The position numbers and the translations under genes are program-made. From Propionivibrio sp. (GTDB taxonomy: Bacteria > Pseudomonadota > Gammaproteobacteria > Burkholderiales > Rhodocyclaceae): DNA of 9,938 nt. Within the stretch, counting starts at the first letter, position 1; every line of letters starts with the position of its first letter. Where the stretch lies: contig QKII01000373.1 in NCBI GenBank assembly GCA_003249625.1, positions 1 to 9,938 of the forward strand, given 5' to 3'. Positions 1 through 5,683 of this stretch are shown here, one piece after another. The notes beneath the pieces were generated by a model. It was not told the DNA's origin, did not search any database, and worked only from the letters and a program-made list of their open reading frames with translations.

Positions 1-1
1 T

Positions 2-610
2 GCCTTTGAGCAAGCTGACAACTCGTTCACTCGCGACTATGGCGGCACAGGCCTTGGGCTATCGATTACCCGGCGACTTGCTGAATTAATGGGCGGGGAA
101 GTTGGCGTGGTAAGTGCACCTGGTACCGGCAGTACCTTCTGGTTAACCGCCCGCCTGAAAAAAGAAACCTCACGAGAGAACGTCACGCCATTGCAAGCCG
201 GCGATTCCGAGACTCTTATTCGTCTTCGCCATACGGGCAAGCGCATTTTGATCGTGGATGATGATTCGCTGAATCTGGAGGTGTTACATTGCCTTCTGGA
301 CAATTCCGGTCTGGTTGTCGATACGGCGGAAGATGGTCTCGTTTCGATCGCCAAAGCTGACACGACACCGTATGCGTTGATCATCATGGATGTGCAGATG
401 CCGAAACTGGATGGCTTGGAAGCGACACGGCGAATCCGCGCGTTACCGGGTTATAGCGATATTCCGATTCTTGCCATGACGGCTAACGCCTTCATCGAGG
501 ATAAGACACGTTGCCTTGCTGCCGGAATGAATGATTTTCTGGTTAAACCGTTTGATCCAGAGGATTTTTTTGCCTGTTTGCTTGGATGGCTCGAAAAGCG
601 TACTGATTGA
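2..610 (+). CDS. Hybrid sensor histidine kinase, C-terminal part (partial)
   Basis: The frame is open from the window edge, so this is the 3' part of a longer gene; 202 residues are visible. Residues 2-6 (FEQAD) and 14-20 (GGTGLGL) are the F and G2 boxes of a histidine kinase ATPase domain, which ends near residue 50 with GTGSTFWL. After a linker, a receiver domain starts near residue 81 (RILIVDDDS, acidic pocket). It has the phospho-acceptor Asp at residue 130 (in MDVQMP) and the conserved Lys in LVKPF near residue 182. It most likely relays phosphate from a sensor N-terminus to its own receiver and then to a partner. No Hpt domain follows; the protein ends about 20 residues after the KPF motif. 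An internal ATG at 89 is not a real start because the homology continues upstream of it. The signal and target cannot be read from this window, and nothing here links it to the hydrogenase genes. Confidence 0.93.
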   Translation, partial: AFEQADNSFTRDYGGTGLGLSITRRLAELMGGEVGVVSAPGTGSTFWLTARLKKETSRENVTPLQAGDSETLIRLRHTGKRILIVDDDSLNLEVLHCLLDNSGLVVDTAEDGLVSIAKADTTPYALIIMDVQMPKLDGLEATRRIRALPGYSDIPILAMTANAFIEDKTRCLAAGMNDFLVKPFDPEDFFACLLGWLEKRTD

Positions 611-653
611 ATTGCCCAAGCCTGCTGTGTCCACAATTTTGGGCGATTCAGTT
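602..653 (+). terminator. Imperfect inverted repeat after the kinase gene, possible terminator
   Basis: Bases 610-619 pair with 639-648 (10 bp, one G-U). ACTG at 602-605 can extend the stem with CAGT at 649-652 across a 4-base bulge, so the repeat spans the kinase stop codon. The 19-base loop holds a small TGTG/CACA repeat. There is no run of T after the stem on either strand, so this is a weak candidate for an intrinsic terminator. It may instead be an mRNA 3'-end stabiliser. Confidence 0.4.
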
Positions 654-726
654 CTCGATGTTTGCTGAGTTTTTTGTTACAAACCTGTGGGGTGCAATGT
701 CTGCGCCAATCAGAAAGGTAGTTTTA

Positions 727-1038
727 ATGAGAAAGCTCGTTCTTGTCGTTCTCACGTTAGCTTCCCTTGGGGCTGTTGCCAGGGAGGAAATGGGCACGGT
801 ATGGTTTGCAACCAATCGATGTGCAGTGGTGGAGAGTTACCGCAGGTTTTACTTCGTAACGGGAAACCTGGAGGTGTCCAAAGGAGACAGTCTTCCGTTG
901 GCCCTTGAGGTCCACCGCTACGGGACCATGGGGAAGTACCGCGTCTATGTGGAGGGCACAACGGGATCGCGCAATAGCCGTGCCACCCCTGCCGATGTGC
1001 GTCAGGCGATGCGGCGGTCCCTGGCGGGGAAGTGCTAG
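727..1038 (+). CDS. Small secreted protein of unknown function
   Basis: The protein is 103 residues. I chose ATG 727 because AAAGG lies about 8 bases upstream and the residues that follow form a clear signal peptide: MRK, a hydrophobic stretch LVLVVLTLASLG, then AVA with likely cleavage before REE. The open frame continues upstream to 607, but that part has no signal-like or conserved look. The mature part would be about 85 residues, basic and rich in beta-prone stretches (YRRFYFVTGNLEV, KYRVYVEGTTG). It has two cysteines, one early and one as the very last residue, which could form a disulfide in the periplasm. There is no lipobox. I do not recognise the family. It stands alone between the kinase gene and a structured intergenic region, and nothing links it to the hydrogenase locus. 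Confidence 0.65.
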   Translation: MRKLVLVVLTLASLGAVAREEMGTVWFATNRCAVVESYRRFYFVTGNLEVSKGDSLPLALEVHRYGTMGKYRVYVEGTTGSRNSRATPADVRQAMRRSLAGKC

Positions 1039-1063
1039 CTAGCGATTTCATGATGGCCGCTGC

Positions 1064-1110
1064 ACCGGCACGAACGGTTCAGCATGGAATGTGCTGCTCA
1101 GCCGGTCTTT
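1064..1110 (+). terminator. Possible terminator of the secreted-protein gene
   Basis: ACCGGC (1064-1069) pairs with GCCGGT (1101-1106), and inside it CAGCA (1080-1084) pairs with TGCTG (1092-1096). The outer stem is followed by CTTTC, only a short T run. It lies 26 bases after the stop codon of the gene ending at 1038. The large internal loops make it a weak candidate. Confidence 0.3.
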
Positions 1111-1155
1111 CGCGCAATCGATGTAAGTGGCAATCCTTGCGCACATTCTGCAAGT

Positions 1156-1365
1156 CAAGAAAAAGGCTCCAAGCGGAGGAGGAACGCCTGGAGCCTTTTG
1201 GATGTATCAGGAAGAGGCCCAAGAGCCAACCGGCTTTGACGGCCTCATTTCCTTACGCTACAAGCCCGAGTGCCTATCTCGGGAGACACTTTAGCGTAGT
1301 ACTCTTTACCATCCTTCGGCCCGGTTTTCGGTTGAGCCTCTAGCGAAGGAGTTTCCTGATCCTTC
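1156..1365 (-). ncRNA. Candidate structured small RNA, about 210 nt, unknown family
   Basis: There is no protein gene here, but four well-formed hairpins lie in series between a - strand promoter and a - strand terminator. In + coordinates the stems are 1345-1350/1360-1365 (6 bp), 1254-1260/1292-1298 (7 bp) enclosing 1265-1270/1278-1283 (6 bp), 1214-1219/1241-1246 (6 bp) enclosing a bulged 7-bp stem (1220-1227/1232-1238), and the terminator 1161-1171/1189-1199 (11 bp). The run of T that follows the last stem is better on the - strand (TTTTTCTTG) than on the + strand (TTTTGG), which sets the direction. It does not match what I remember of 6S, 4.5S, tmRNA, RNase P or the common riboswitches. 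No gene follows on the - strand, so a trans-acting RNA is more likely than a riboswitch. The 5' end is inferred from the promoter. Confidence 0.5.
1161..1199 (-). terminator. Strong intrinsic terminator (works best on the - strand)
   Basis: A perfect 11-bp stem (1161-1171 with 1189-1199, core GGCTCCA) encloses a 17-base loop. Read on the - strand it is followed by TTTTTCTT, a good U tract. On the + strand only TTTT precedes GG. It could act in both directions between the convergent secreted-protein gene and the small RNA. On the - strand the loop contains CCTCCTCC. Confidence 0.7.
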
Positions 1366-1371
1366 AGTCCA

Positions 1372-1399
1372 AATATAGATCAAGCGGCGTTTAAATCAA
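1372..1399 (-). promoter_or_regulatory. Sigma70-like promoter for the - strand small RNA
   Basis: On the - strand, a TTGATT -35 box (1399-1394) and a TATATT -10 box (1377-1372) are separated by 16 bases. This predicts a start near 1365, right at the first hairpin of the structured RNA. The hexamer CTTGAT occurs twice in direct repeat here (1400-1395 and 1384-1379), overlapping the -35 box and the spacer, so it could also be an operator. Confidence 0.5.
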
Positions 1400-1459
1400 G
1401 GTGCAATTTTTCTGCCGGGCCTTGCAGAGGGGGAACTGGTGGCACAGGCAATCCTCATG

Positions 1460-1488
1460 TTTCCGCTAGTGGCTGTCCGTCCTATACT
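1460..1488 (+). promoter_or_regulatory. Possible sigma70-like promoter for the lysine-rich peptide and perhaps dodecin-hyp
   Basis: TATACT at 1483-1488 matches five of six -10 positions. The -35 candidate 17 bases upstream, TTTCCG at 1460-1465, is poor, so an activator may be needed. The predicted start near 1495 would give a leader of about 43 bases before ATG 1538. I see no better promoter between here and dodecin. Confidence 0.4.
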
Positions 1489-1537
1489 GAACACGCGGCA
1501 GTGCCGTTCTTTACATGTTCAAAGGAGAGTTCGGATC

Positions 1538-1672
1538 ATGGGCAAACCTCAGGAAAGCATCAAGGAACCGAAGAAGCACGCGGAAAAGACTCCCAAGGAA
1601 AAGAAGGCGATCAAGCACGAGAAGAAGCATCCGGCTGAGACCGTTCCGGTAATTGCCCCCGGAAAAATTTGA
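1538..1672 (+). CDS. Lysine-rich 44-residue peptide of unknown function
   Basis: ATG 1538 is preceded by AAAGGAGAG, a near-ideal ribosome binding site about 9 bases upstream, which decides the start. The frame stays open to a GTG at 1439, but that start would lie ahead of the likely promoter. The product is 44 residues with 12 lysines, 6 glutamates and 3 histidines, arranged in short charged runs (EPKKHAEKTPKEKKAIKHEKK), ending in a proline-containing tail (VPVIAPGKI). It has no cysteine, membrane segment or signal peptide and is probably disordered and cytoplasmic. It could bind nucleic acid or another acidic partner, but this is a guess from composition. It has its own -10 box upstream and a hairpin terminator 10 bases after the stop. 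It precedes dodecin and the hyp genes, so its mRNA may read through into them. Confidence 0.65.
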   Translation: MGKPQESIKEPKKHAEKTPKEKKAIKHEKKHPAETVPVIAPGKI

Positions 1673-1682
1673 TGTACAGGTC

Positions 1683-1704
1683 GCCGGCCACGCGGCCGGC
1701 TTTT
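1683..1704 (+). terminator. Compact hairpin terminator before dodecin
   Basis: GCCGGCC (1683-1689) and GGCCGGC (1694-1700) form a 7-bp all-GC stem with a 4-base loop, followed by TTTTG. It ends the lysine-rich peptide transcript. Only 32 bases separate it from the dodecin start, and I see no convincing promoter in them. The dodecin-hyp genes may therefore depend on read-through of this hairpin. Confidence 0.7.
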
Positions 1705-1736
1705 GAATTGTCAGCGCTCATGAAGTGGAGGCGTCC

Positions 1737-1949
1737 ATGTCGGATCATGTTTACAAGATGGTGGAAATCGTCGGGTCATCGAAAGAAGGGATTGATGACG
1801 CCATACGCAATGCAATCGAAACCAGTGCGAAGAGTATTCGCCACATCTCCTGGTTCGAGGTCGTGAAGACCACGGGGCATGTGGTCGACGACAAGGTGGC
1901 GCATTTCCAGGTGACGTTAAAGGTCGGTTTCCGCATCGAAGGCGAGTGA
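1737..1949 (+). CDS. Dodecin, flavin-storage protein
   Basis: The protein is 70 residues, the usual dodecin length. ATG 1737 follows GGAGG at 1727-1731, 5 bases away; a GTG at 1725 lies within this site region and is unlikely. Family marks are the start SDHVYKMVEIVGSS, the helix DDAIRNAIETSAKS, HISWFEV with the flavin-stacking Trp at residue 39, and HFQVTLKVGFRIE with the flavin-contacting Gln at residue 58. Dodecins form hollow twelve-subunit shells in the cytoplasm that bind FMN, FAD or riboflavin (lumichrome in archaea) and are thought to buffer free flavin. The stop is only 16 bases before hypA, so it is probably the first gene of the hydrogenase operon. That would fit supply of FMN for HoxF, although this link is inferred from position only. 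Confidence 0.93.
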   Translation: MSDHVYKMVEIVGSSKEGIDDAIRNAIETSAKSIRHISWFEVVKTTGHVVDDKVAHFQVTLKVGFRIEGE

Positions 1950-1965
1950 CGCGCCACGGCCTGAC

Positions 1966-2307
1966 ATGCACGAGTTGTCACTGGCCGAGCATGTGCTGGG
2001 TCTCATCGAGGAGACGGCAGAGGCGGAGGGTTTTCATCGCGTCCGGAAGGTCGTGCTTGAAATAGGCTCGCTTTCCGCGGTCGAGGCGGAGGCGATGCGC
2101 TTTTGCTTCGATGTCGTTGCTCGCCAGACGATTGCCGCGGGGGCTATCCTGGAGATCATCGAGGTTGCCGGCACCGGATGGTGCCGTGACTGCCGACGAA
2201 TGGTGGCTCTCTCGGAGGTTTTCGACGCGTGCCCGGATTGCGGAGGTTGCGATGTGGAACTCCGAACCGGTCGGGAACTTAAATTGAAAACGCTGGAGGT
2301 GGAGTAG
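1966..2307 (+). CDS. hypA: Hydrogenase nickel-insertion protein HypA
   Basis: The protein is 113 residues, normal for HypA. It begins MHELSLAE; the N-terminal Met-His-Glu is the nickel-binding end of the family, which supports ATG 1966 even though the ribosome site is weak. The zinc loop has Cys73 and Cys76 (CRDC) and Cys89 and Cys92 (CPDC), with an extra Cys95 just after. HypA takes nickel and, with HypB, delivers it to the large subunit (HoxH) after the Fe(CN)2CO group is in place. It lies 16 bases after dodecin and 3 bases before hypB, consistent with one transcript. Confidence 0.97.
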   Translation: MHELSLAEHVLGLIEETAEAEGFHRVRKVVLEIGSLSAVEAEAMRFCFDVVARQTIAAGAILEIIEVAGTGWCRDCRRMVALSEVFDACPDCGGCDVELRTGRELKLKTLEVE

Positions 2308-2310
2308 GCC

Positions 2311-3216
2311 ATGTGTACAACCTGCGGCTGCGGCGGCGACAGCGCCGATGGCGTTGCTCACGAGCATGTCGGGCAGAACGGACTGCGTTATCGTCACGCG
2401 CATTCTCACCCCCATTCTCACCCTCATGAACCTGTGAATGGGCCGGCGCAGCCAGCGGACGCTGCAAAGCCGCGACAGTTGCAAGTCGAGCGCGATATTC
2501 TTGAGAAGAACAATGCCTTTGCTGCAGCCAATCGTCAGCGTTTCGAGCAGAACGGTGTACTGGCGCTGAACCTCGTTTCGAGTCCCGGGTCGGGCAAGAC
2601 ATCGCTTCTGGTGCGTACCATCGCTGCATTGCAGGGCAGTATCCCTCTGGCGGTGATCGAGGGAGACCAGCAGACGAGTCTCGACGCCGATCGCATCAGG
2701 GAAACAGGTGTGCGTGCCGTTCAGATCAATACGGGCAAGGGTTGCCATCTCGATGCCTTGCGCGTGCAGCAGGCGCTGGATGAGCTGTCGCCGCGTTCCG
2801 ACTCGCTGCTGTTCATTGAAAACGTTGGCAATCTCGTCTGTCCGGCGGGGTTCGATCTCGGTGAGACGGCCAAGGTTGTCATCCTTTCGGTGACCGAGGG
2901 CGAGGACAAGCCGCTCAAGTATCCGGACATGTTCCGCGCTGCGCGCCTGATGTTGCTCAACAAGTGCGATCTCTTGCCGCATGTGCGTTTCGACGTGGCG
3001 CAGGTGATTGCCAATGCGCTTCGTGTCAATCCTGACATTACTGTCCTGCAGGTTTCCGCAGAAAGCGGCGAAGGGATGGATACTTGGCTCGACTGGCTCA
3101 GGAGCGAACATTCCGCTGTTCACTACCGCCAAAGGGAAAACGTTGCTGCGTTGAAACGGCGCATCGCCGAACTGGAAGCTCAACTTCTTTCACTACGCGC
3201 GCCGCTGGTTAAATGA
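2311..3216 (+). CDS. hypB: Hydrogenase nickel-insertion GTPase HypB
   Basis: The protein is 301 residues. It starts with the high-affinity nickel motif [10 protein letters not shown] histidine run follows at residues 29-39 ([11 protein letters not shown]), typical of HypB forms that store nickel. The GTPase domain has a P-loop at 90-98 (SSPGSGKTS), EGDQQTS at 117-123, and NKCD at 217-220 for guanine binding. Metal-site residues Cys145-His146 (GKGCH) and Cys177 (NLVCPAG) are all present. The family core ends near residue 265 ([11 protein letters not shown]). Beyond it is a tail of about 33 residues with heptad leucines and isoleucines ([15 protein letters not shown]), probably a short coiled coil, which E. 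coli HypB lacks. HypB releases nickel on GTP hydrolysis, working with HypA. The stop overlaps the hypF start (ATGA), suggesting translational coupling. Confidence 0.97.
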   Translation: MCTTCGCGGDSADGVAHEHVGQNGLRYRHAHSHPHSHPHEPVNGPAQPADAAKPRQLQVERDILEKNNAFAAANRQRFEQNGVLALNLVSSPGSGKTSLLVRTIAALQGSIPLAVIEGDQQTSLDADRIRETGVRAVQINTGKGCHLDALRVQQALDELSPRSDSLLFIENVGNLVCPAGFDLGETAKVVILSVTEGEDKPLKYPDMFRAARLMLLNKCDLLPHVRFDVAQVIANALRVNPDITVLQVSAESGEGMDTWLDWLRSEHSAVHYRQRENVAALKRRIAELEAQLLSLRAPLVK

Positions 3217-4310
3217 CGTTTCTCTCTTTCGCCCTGCCGATCGATACACCGCCAGTGCTGGCGTTGGGCGGCTGGTTGAAAGCTTCCGTTTCCGCCATGA
3301 CAGGGCGGACAGCTGTGGTTTCCGAAACGATCGGCGATCTCGTTGATGTGGAGGCCTGTGACGCGCTGGAACAGATCGCGGATCGGCTATCTACGGAGTT
3401 TTTTCTTCGTCCGATCCTTGTTGCACATGATCTGCATCCGGATTTCTTCAGTACCCGCCTGGCTCTGAAGATCGCCGAACGGTTGGGGGAGGACGCCTTG
3501 GGAGTACAGCACCATCATGCGCATGTGGCCGCGGTGTGTGCAGAGCATGGTGTGGTTGAACCGGTACTCGGGTTGGCGATGGATGGCGTCGGGCTGGGTA
3601 GCGACGGTCAGGCGTGGGGCGGCGAGTTGCTGCGGGTCGACGGGTCGGACTTTCAGCGTCTCGGTTTCCTGTTTCCCTTGCGTTTACCTGGCGGCGATCG
3701 CGCCGCGCGCGAAACCTGGCGCATGGGGGCCTCGGCGCTGTTTGCCATTGGACGCCATGATGAGATCCTCGGGCGGTTCGCCGACCGGCCAGGGGCTGCG
3801 ACAGTCGTGGCGATGCTTGAGCGCGATGTCAGCTGCCCGCCGACAAGCAGCCTTGGGCGCCTTTTCGATGCCGCGGCGGGATTGCTCGGCGTCTGTCCGG
3901 TGCAGTCGTTCGAAGGGGAAGCCGCGATGGCGCTGGAAAGACTGGCGGTGCGACACGGCGAGACTGCGCCTCTGAGGGCTGGCTACGAAGCCGGACAGAT
4001 GCTCGATTTCCGTCCACTACTGACGTTGTTGGCAGATGGCGTCGAGGCCGGCTACGGTGCCGCGCTGTTCCATGCGACCGTTGCGGACGGCTTGGCTGCC
4101 TGGGTTCTGGGTGCGGTGGAGAAAACCGGGATCAGCCAGGTCGCCTGCGGCGGCGGCTGTTTTCTGAACCAGCTGCTCGTGCGTCGTTTATCGGAATTGC
4201 TGCAAGCGAACGGCATCGAAATGCTGACTGCGCGGCGGCTTTCGCCGGGCGATGCCGGTTTGTCGCTCGGGCAGGCTTGGGTCGGTGCCTGGCATCTTCT
4301 GGGGAGGTAA
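3213..4310 (+). CDS. hypF: Short HypF: Kae1-like carbamoyltransferase domain only
   Basis: The protein is 365 residues, about half of a usual HypF (around 750). The acylphosphatase, zinc-finger and YrdC-like domains are absent. The protein begins at [12 protein letters not shown], the entry to the Kae1-like domain. Marks of that domain are QHHHAH at 99-104 (metal-binding His), [15 protein letters not shown] at 124-138, [15 protein letters not shown] at 212-226, FEGEAAM at 233-239, GGGCFLN at 313-319 and [12 protein letters not shown] at 344-355. This domain passes the carbamoyl group from carbamoyl-adenylate to the C-terminal Cys of HypE. With no YrdC domain it should not make carbamoyl-adenylate itself, so a full HypF or separate N-terminal part elsewhere is expected. 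R. eutropha HypF1 is a similarly shortened form. The start overlaps hypB by ATGA and no remnant of the missing half lies upstream, so this looks like a settled form, not a fresh truncation. Confidence 0.93.
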   Translation: MTFLSFALPIDTPPVLALGGWLKASVSAMTGRTAVVSETIGDLVDVEACDALEQIADRLSTEFFLRPILVAHDLHPDFFSTRLALKIAERLGEDALGVQHHHAHVAAVCAEHGVVEPVLGLAMDGVGLGSDGQAWGGELLRVDGSDFQRLGFLFPLRLPGGDRAARETWRMGASALFAIGRHDEILGRFADRPGAATVVAMLERDVSCPPTSSLGRLFDAAAGLLGVCPVQSFEGEAAMALERLAVRHGETAPLRAGYEAGQMLDFRPLLTLLADGVEAGYGAALFHATVADGLAAWVLGAVEKTGISQVACGGGCFLNQLLVRRLSELLQANGIEMLTARRLSPGDAGLSLGQAWVGAWHLLGR

Positions 4311-4313
4311 TGC

Positions 4314-4547
4314 ATGTGTCTGGCCATTCCGGCGCGGGTCGAGCAACTCCTTGACGACGGGAACGCCATCGTCGACCTCAGCGGTGTGAGAAAGGCGATA
4401 TCGCTGGCGCTCGTCGAAGACGTGGCGGTTGGCGATTACGTCATAGTGCATGTCGGCTTCGCGTTGCAAAAGCTCAATATCGAGGAAGCCGAGCGCACGC
4501 TGGCGTTGTTTGCCGAGATGGGGCGAGCCGAGGGAATGGCGCCGTGA
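4314..4547 (+). CDS. hypC: Hydrogenase maturation chaperone HypC
   Basis: The protein is 77 residues, normal for HypC. It starts MCLAIPARV; Cys2, exposed after Met removal, holds the iron centre with HypD and contacts the large subunit. The second family motif, [12 protein letters not shown], is at residues 43-54. The ribosome site GGGGAGG (4301-4307) lies inside the end of hypF, 6 bases before ATG, so the two genes are close coupled (3-base gap). HypC forms a complex with HypD for Fe(CN)2CO assembly and then carries the group to pre-HoxH. Its last codons overlap the hypD start as GTGA. Confidence 0.97.
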   Translation: MCLAIPARVEQLLDDGNAIVDLSGVRKAISLALVEDVAVGDYVIVHVGFALQKLNIEEAERTLALFAEMGRAEGMAP

Positions 4548-5683
4548 AATACATCGATGAATTCCGCAACGGCGAGTCTGCCCGACATCTTGCGGATGCC
4601 ATAGCCAGTGAGGCGCGGGACGGGCAGCGCTATCATCTGATGGAGTTCTGCGGCGGACACACGCATGCCATTTCGCGTTATGGCCTTGCCGACCTGTTCC
4701 CACCGCCGGTCAGGATGATTCACGGACCCGGCTGCCCGGTGTGCGTGCTGCCGGTTGGGCGCATCGATCAGGCGATCCGGCTAACGCTGGAACACAAGGC
4801 GACGTTGTGCAGTTACGGCGACTGCCTCCGCGTGCCGGCTTCGCATGGCCTCTCTCTGCAGAAGGCCAAGGCGCAAGGGGGCGATGTACGCATGGTTTAC
4901 GCGATTACCGACGCACTTGAATTGGCTCGGCAGAATCCGGACAAGCAGGTCGTTTTTCTCGCTATCGGCTTTGAGACGACGACGCCACCGACGGCGGTGG
5001 CTATCGAACGCGCCAAGGCACAGGGGCTCGAAAATTTCTCAATACTCTGCAATCACGTGCTGACACCGGCCGCGATGCGCGCGATTCTCGCCAATCCGGA
5101 TGGTGTGCAACTCGACGGCTTTGTCGGCCCGGCACATGTGTCTACGGTGATCGGCAGCCGGCCGTACGAGCCGTTCGCCAGGGATTACGGCAAGCCTGTA
5201 GTCATTGCCGGTTTCGAGCCGCTCGACGTGCTGCAGGCGATCCTGATGCTGGTACGCCAGATCAACGCCGGCCGTGCGGAAGTGGAGAACGAATTCACTC
5301 GGGCGGTGACTCCGGAGGGAAACCGCAAGGCGCAGACACTGATGAACGAGGTATTCGAGTTGCGGGACAACTTCGAATGGCGTGGCCTCGGCACGTTGCC
5401 GCGAAGTGCACTGAAATTGCGCCCGGAATTCGCGGCATTCGACGCGGAAGCGCGATTCGCCGTTGATTACGTGCCGGTACCGGACAATAAGGCGTGCGAA
5501 TGCGGAGCGATCTTGCGCGGCGAGAAGCGTCCGCAGGACTGCCGAATTTTTGGTAAGGCTTGCACGCCGGAGCGGCCCGTGGGCTCGTGCATGGTGTCGG
5601 CGGAGGGCGCCTGCGCGGCACATTATCAATACGGGCGGTTCAAGGACGTTGCGTCACAGAGTGCTCAGGGAGACGGTCGATGA
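4544..5683 (+). CDS. hypD: Hydrogenase maturation iron-sulfur protein HypD
   Basis: The protein is 379 residues. The start is a GTG that overlaps the hypC stop (GTGA); the protein begins with the family sequence [11 protein letters not shown], which fixes it. Motifs are [11 protein letters not shown] with Cys36, GPGCPVC with Cys64 and Cys67 (redox and iron-holding cysteines), and GDCLRVP at 92-98. GFETTTPPT (142-150) and GFEPLDVLQ (223-231) follow. The C-terminal cysteine set, Cys318 to Cys357 ([21 protein letters not shown]), holds the [4Fe-4S] cluster. With HypC and HypE it builds the Fe(CN)2CO unit. Cys94 in GDCLRVP is an extra cysteine; E. coli has GDAMRVP. A tail of about 15 residues follows the family end. 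The stop overlaps hypE (ATGA). Confidence 0.97.
   Translation: MKYIDEFRNGESARHLADAIASEARDGQRYHLMEFCGGHTHAISRYGLADLFPPPVRMIHGPGCPVCVLPVGRIDQAIRLTLEHKATLCSYGDCLRVPASHGLSLQKAKAQGGDVRMVYAITDALELARQNPDKQVVFLAIGFETTTPPTAVAIERAKAQGLENFSILCNHVLTPAAMRAILANPDGVQLDGFVGPAHVSTVIGSRPYEPFARDYGKPVVIAGFEPLDVLQAILMLVRQINAGRAEVENEFTRAVTPEGNRKAQTLMNEVFELRDNFEWRGLGTLPRSALKLRPEFAAFDAEARFAVDYVPVPDNKACECGAILRGEKRPQDCRIFGKACTPERPVGSCMVSAEGACAAHYQYGRFKDVASQSAQGDGR

Noticed and set aside
1032..1343. Open frame of 103 codons on the + strand in the intergenic region
   Set aside because: It runs straight through four hairpins and a terminator, has no ribosome site of note, and its composition (many Arg, Ser, Cys) looks like a chance frame.
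1156..1365. Riboswitch or known housekeeping RNA (6S, 4.5S, RNase P, glycine or c-di-GMP riboswitch)
   Set aside because: None of the conserved core motifs I know for these are present, and no gene lies downstream on the - strand.
1435..1460. Sigma54-like TGGCAC near 1440
   Set aside because: The base pair 10 positions after GG is CC, not GC, and no TTGC follows at the right spacing.
1439..1537. Longer GTG start for the lysine-rich peptide
   Set aside because: The GTG lies upstream of the -10 box at 1483, and ATG 1538 has an excellent ribosome site.
2395..2430. Short tandem repeat cattctcaccc in hypB
   Set aside because: It encodes the histidine-rich nickel-storage segment and needs no other explanation.
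1978..3183. 401-codon open frame on the - strand
   Set aside because: It lies opposite hypA and hypB, whose products are unmistakable; it is a shadow of their codon bias.
5560..5679. Longer start for hypE inside hypD
   Set aside because: This segment overlaps hypD in another frame and does not resemble HypE; ATG 5680 forms the usual ATGA overlap.
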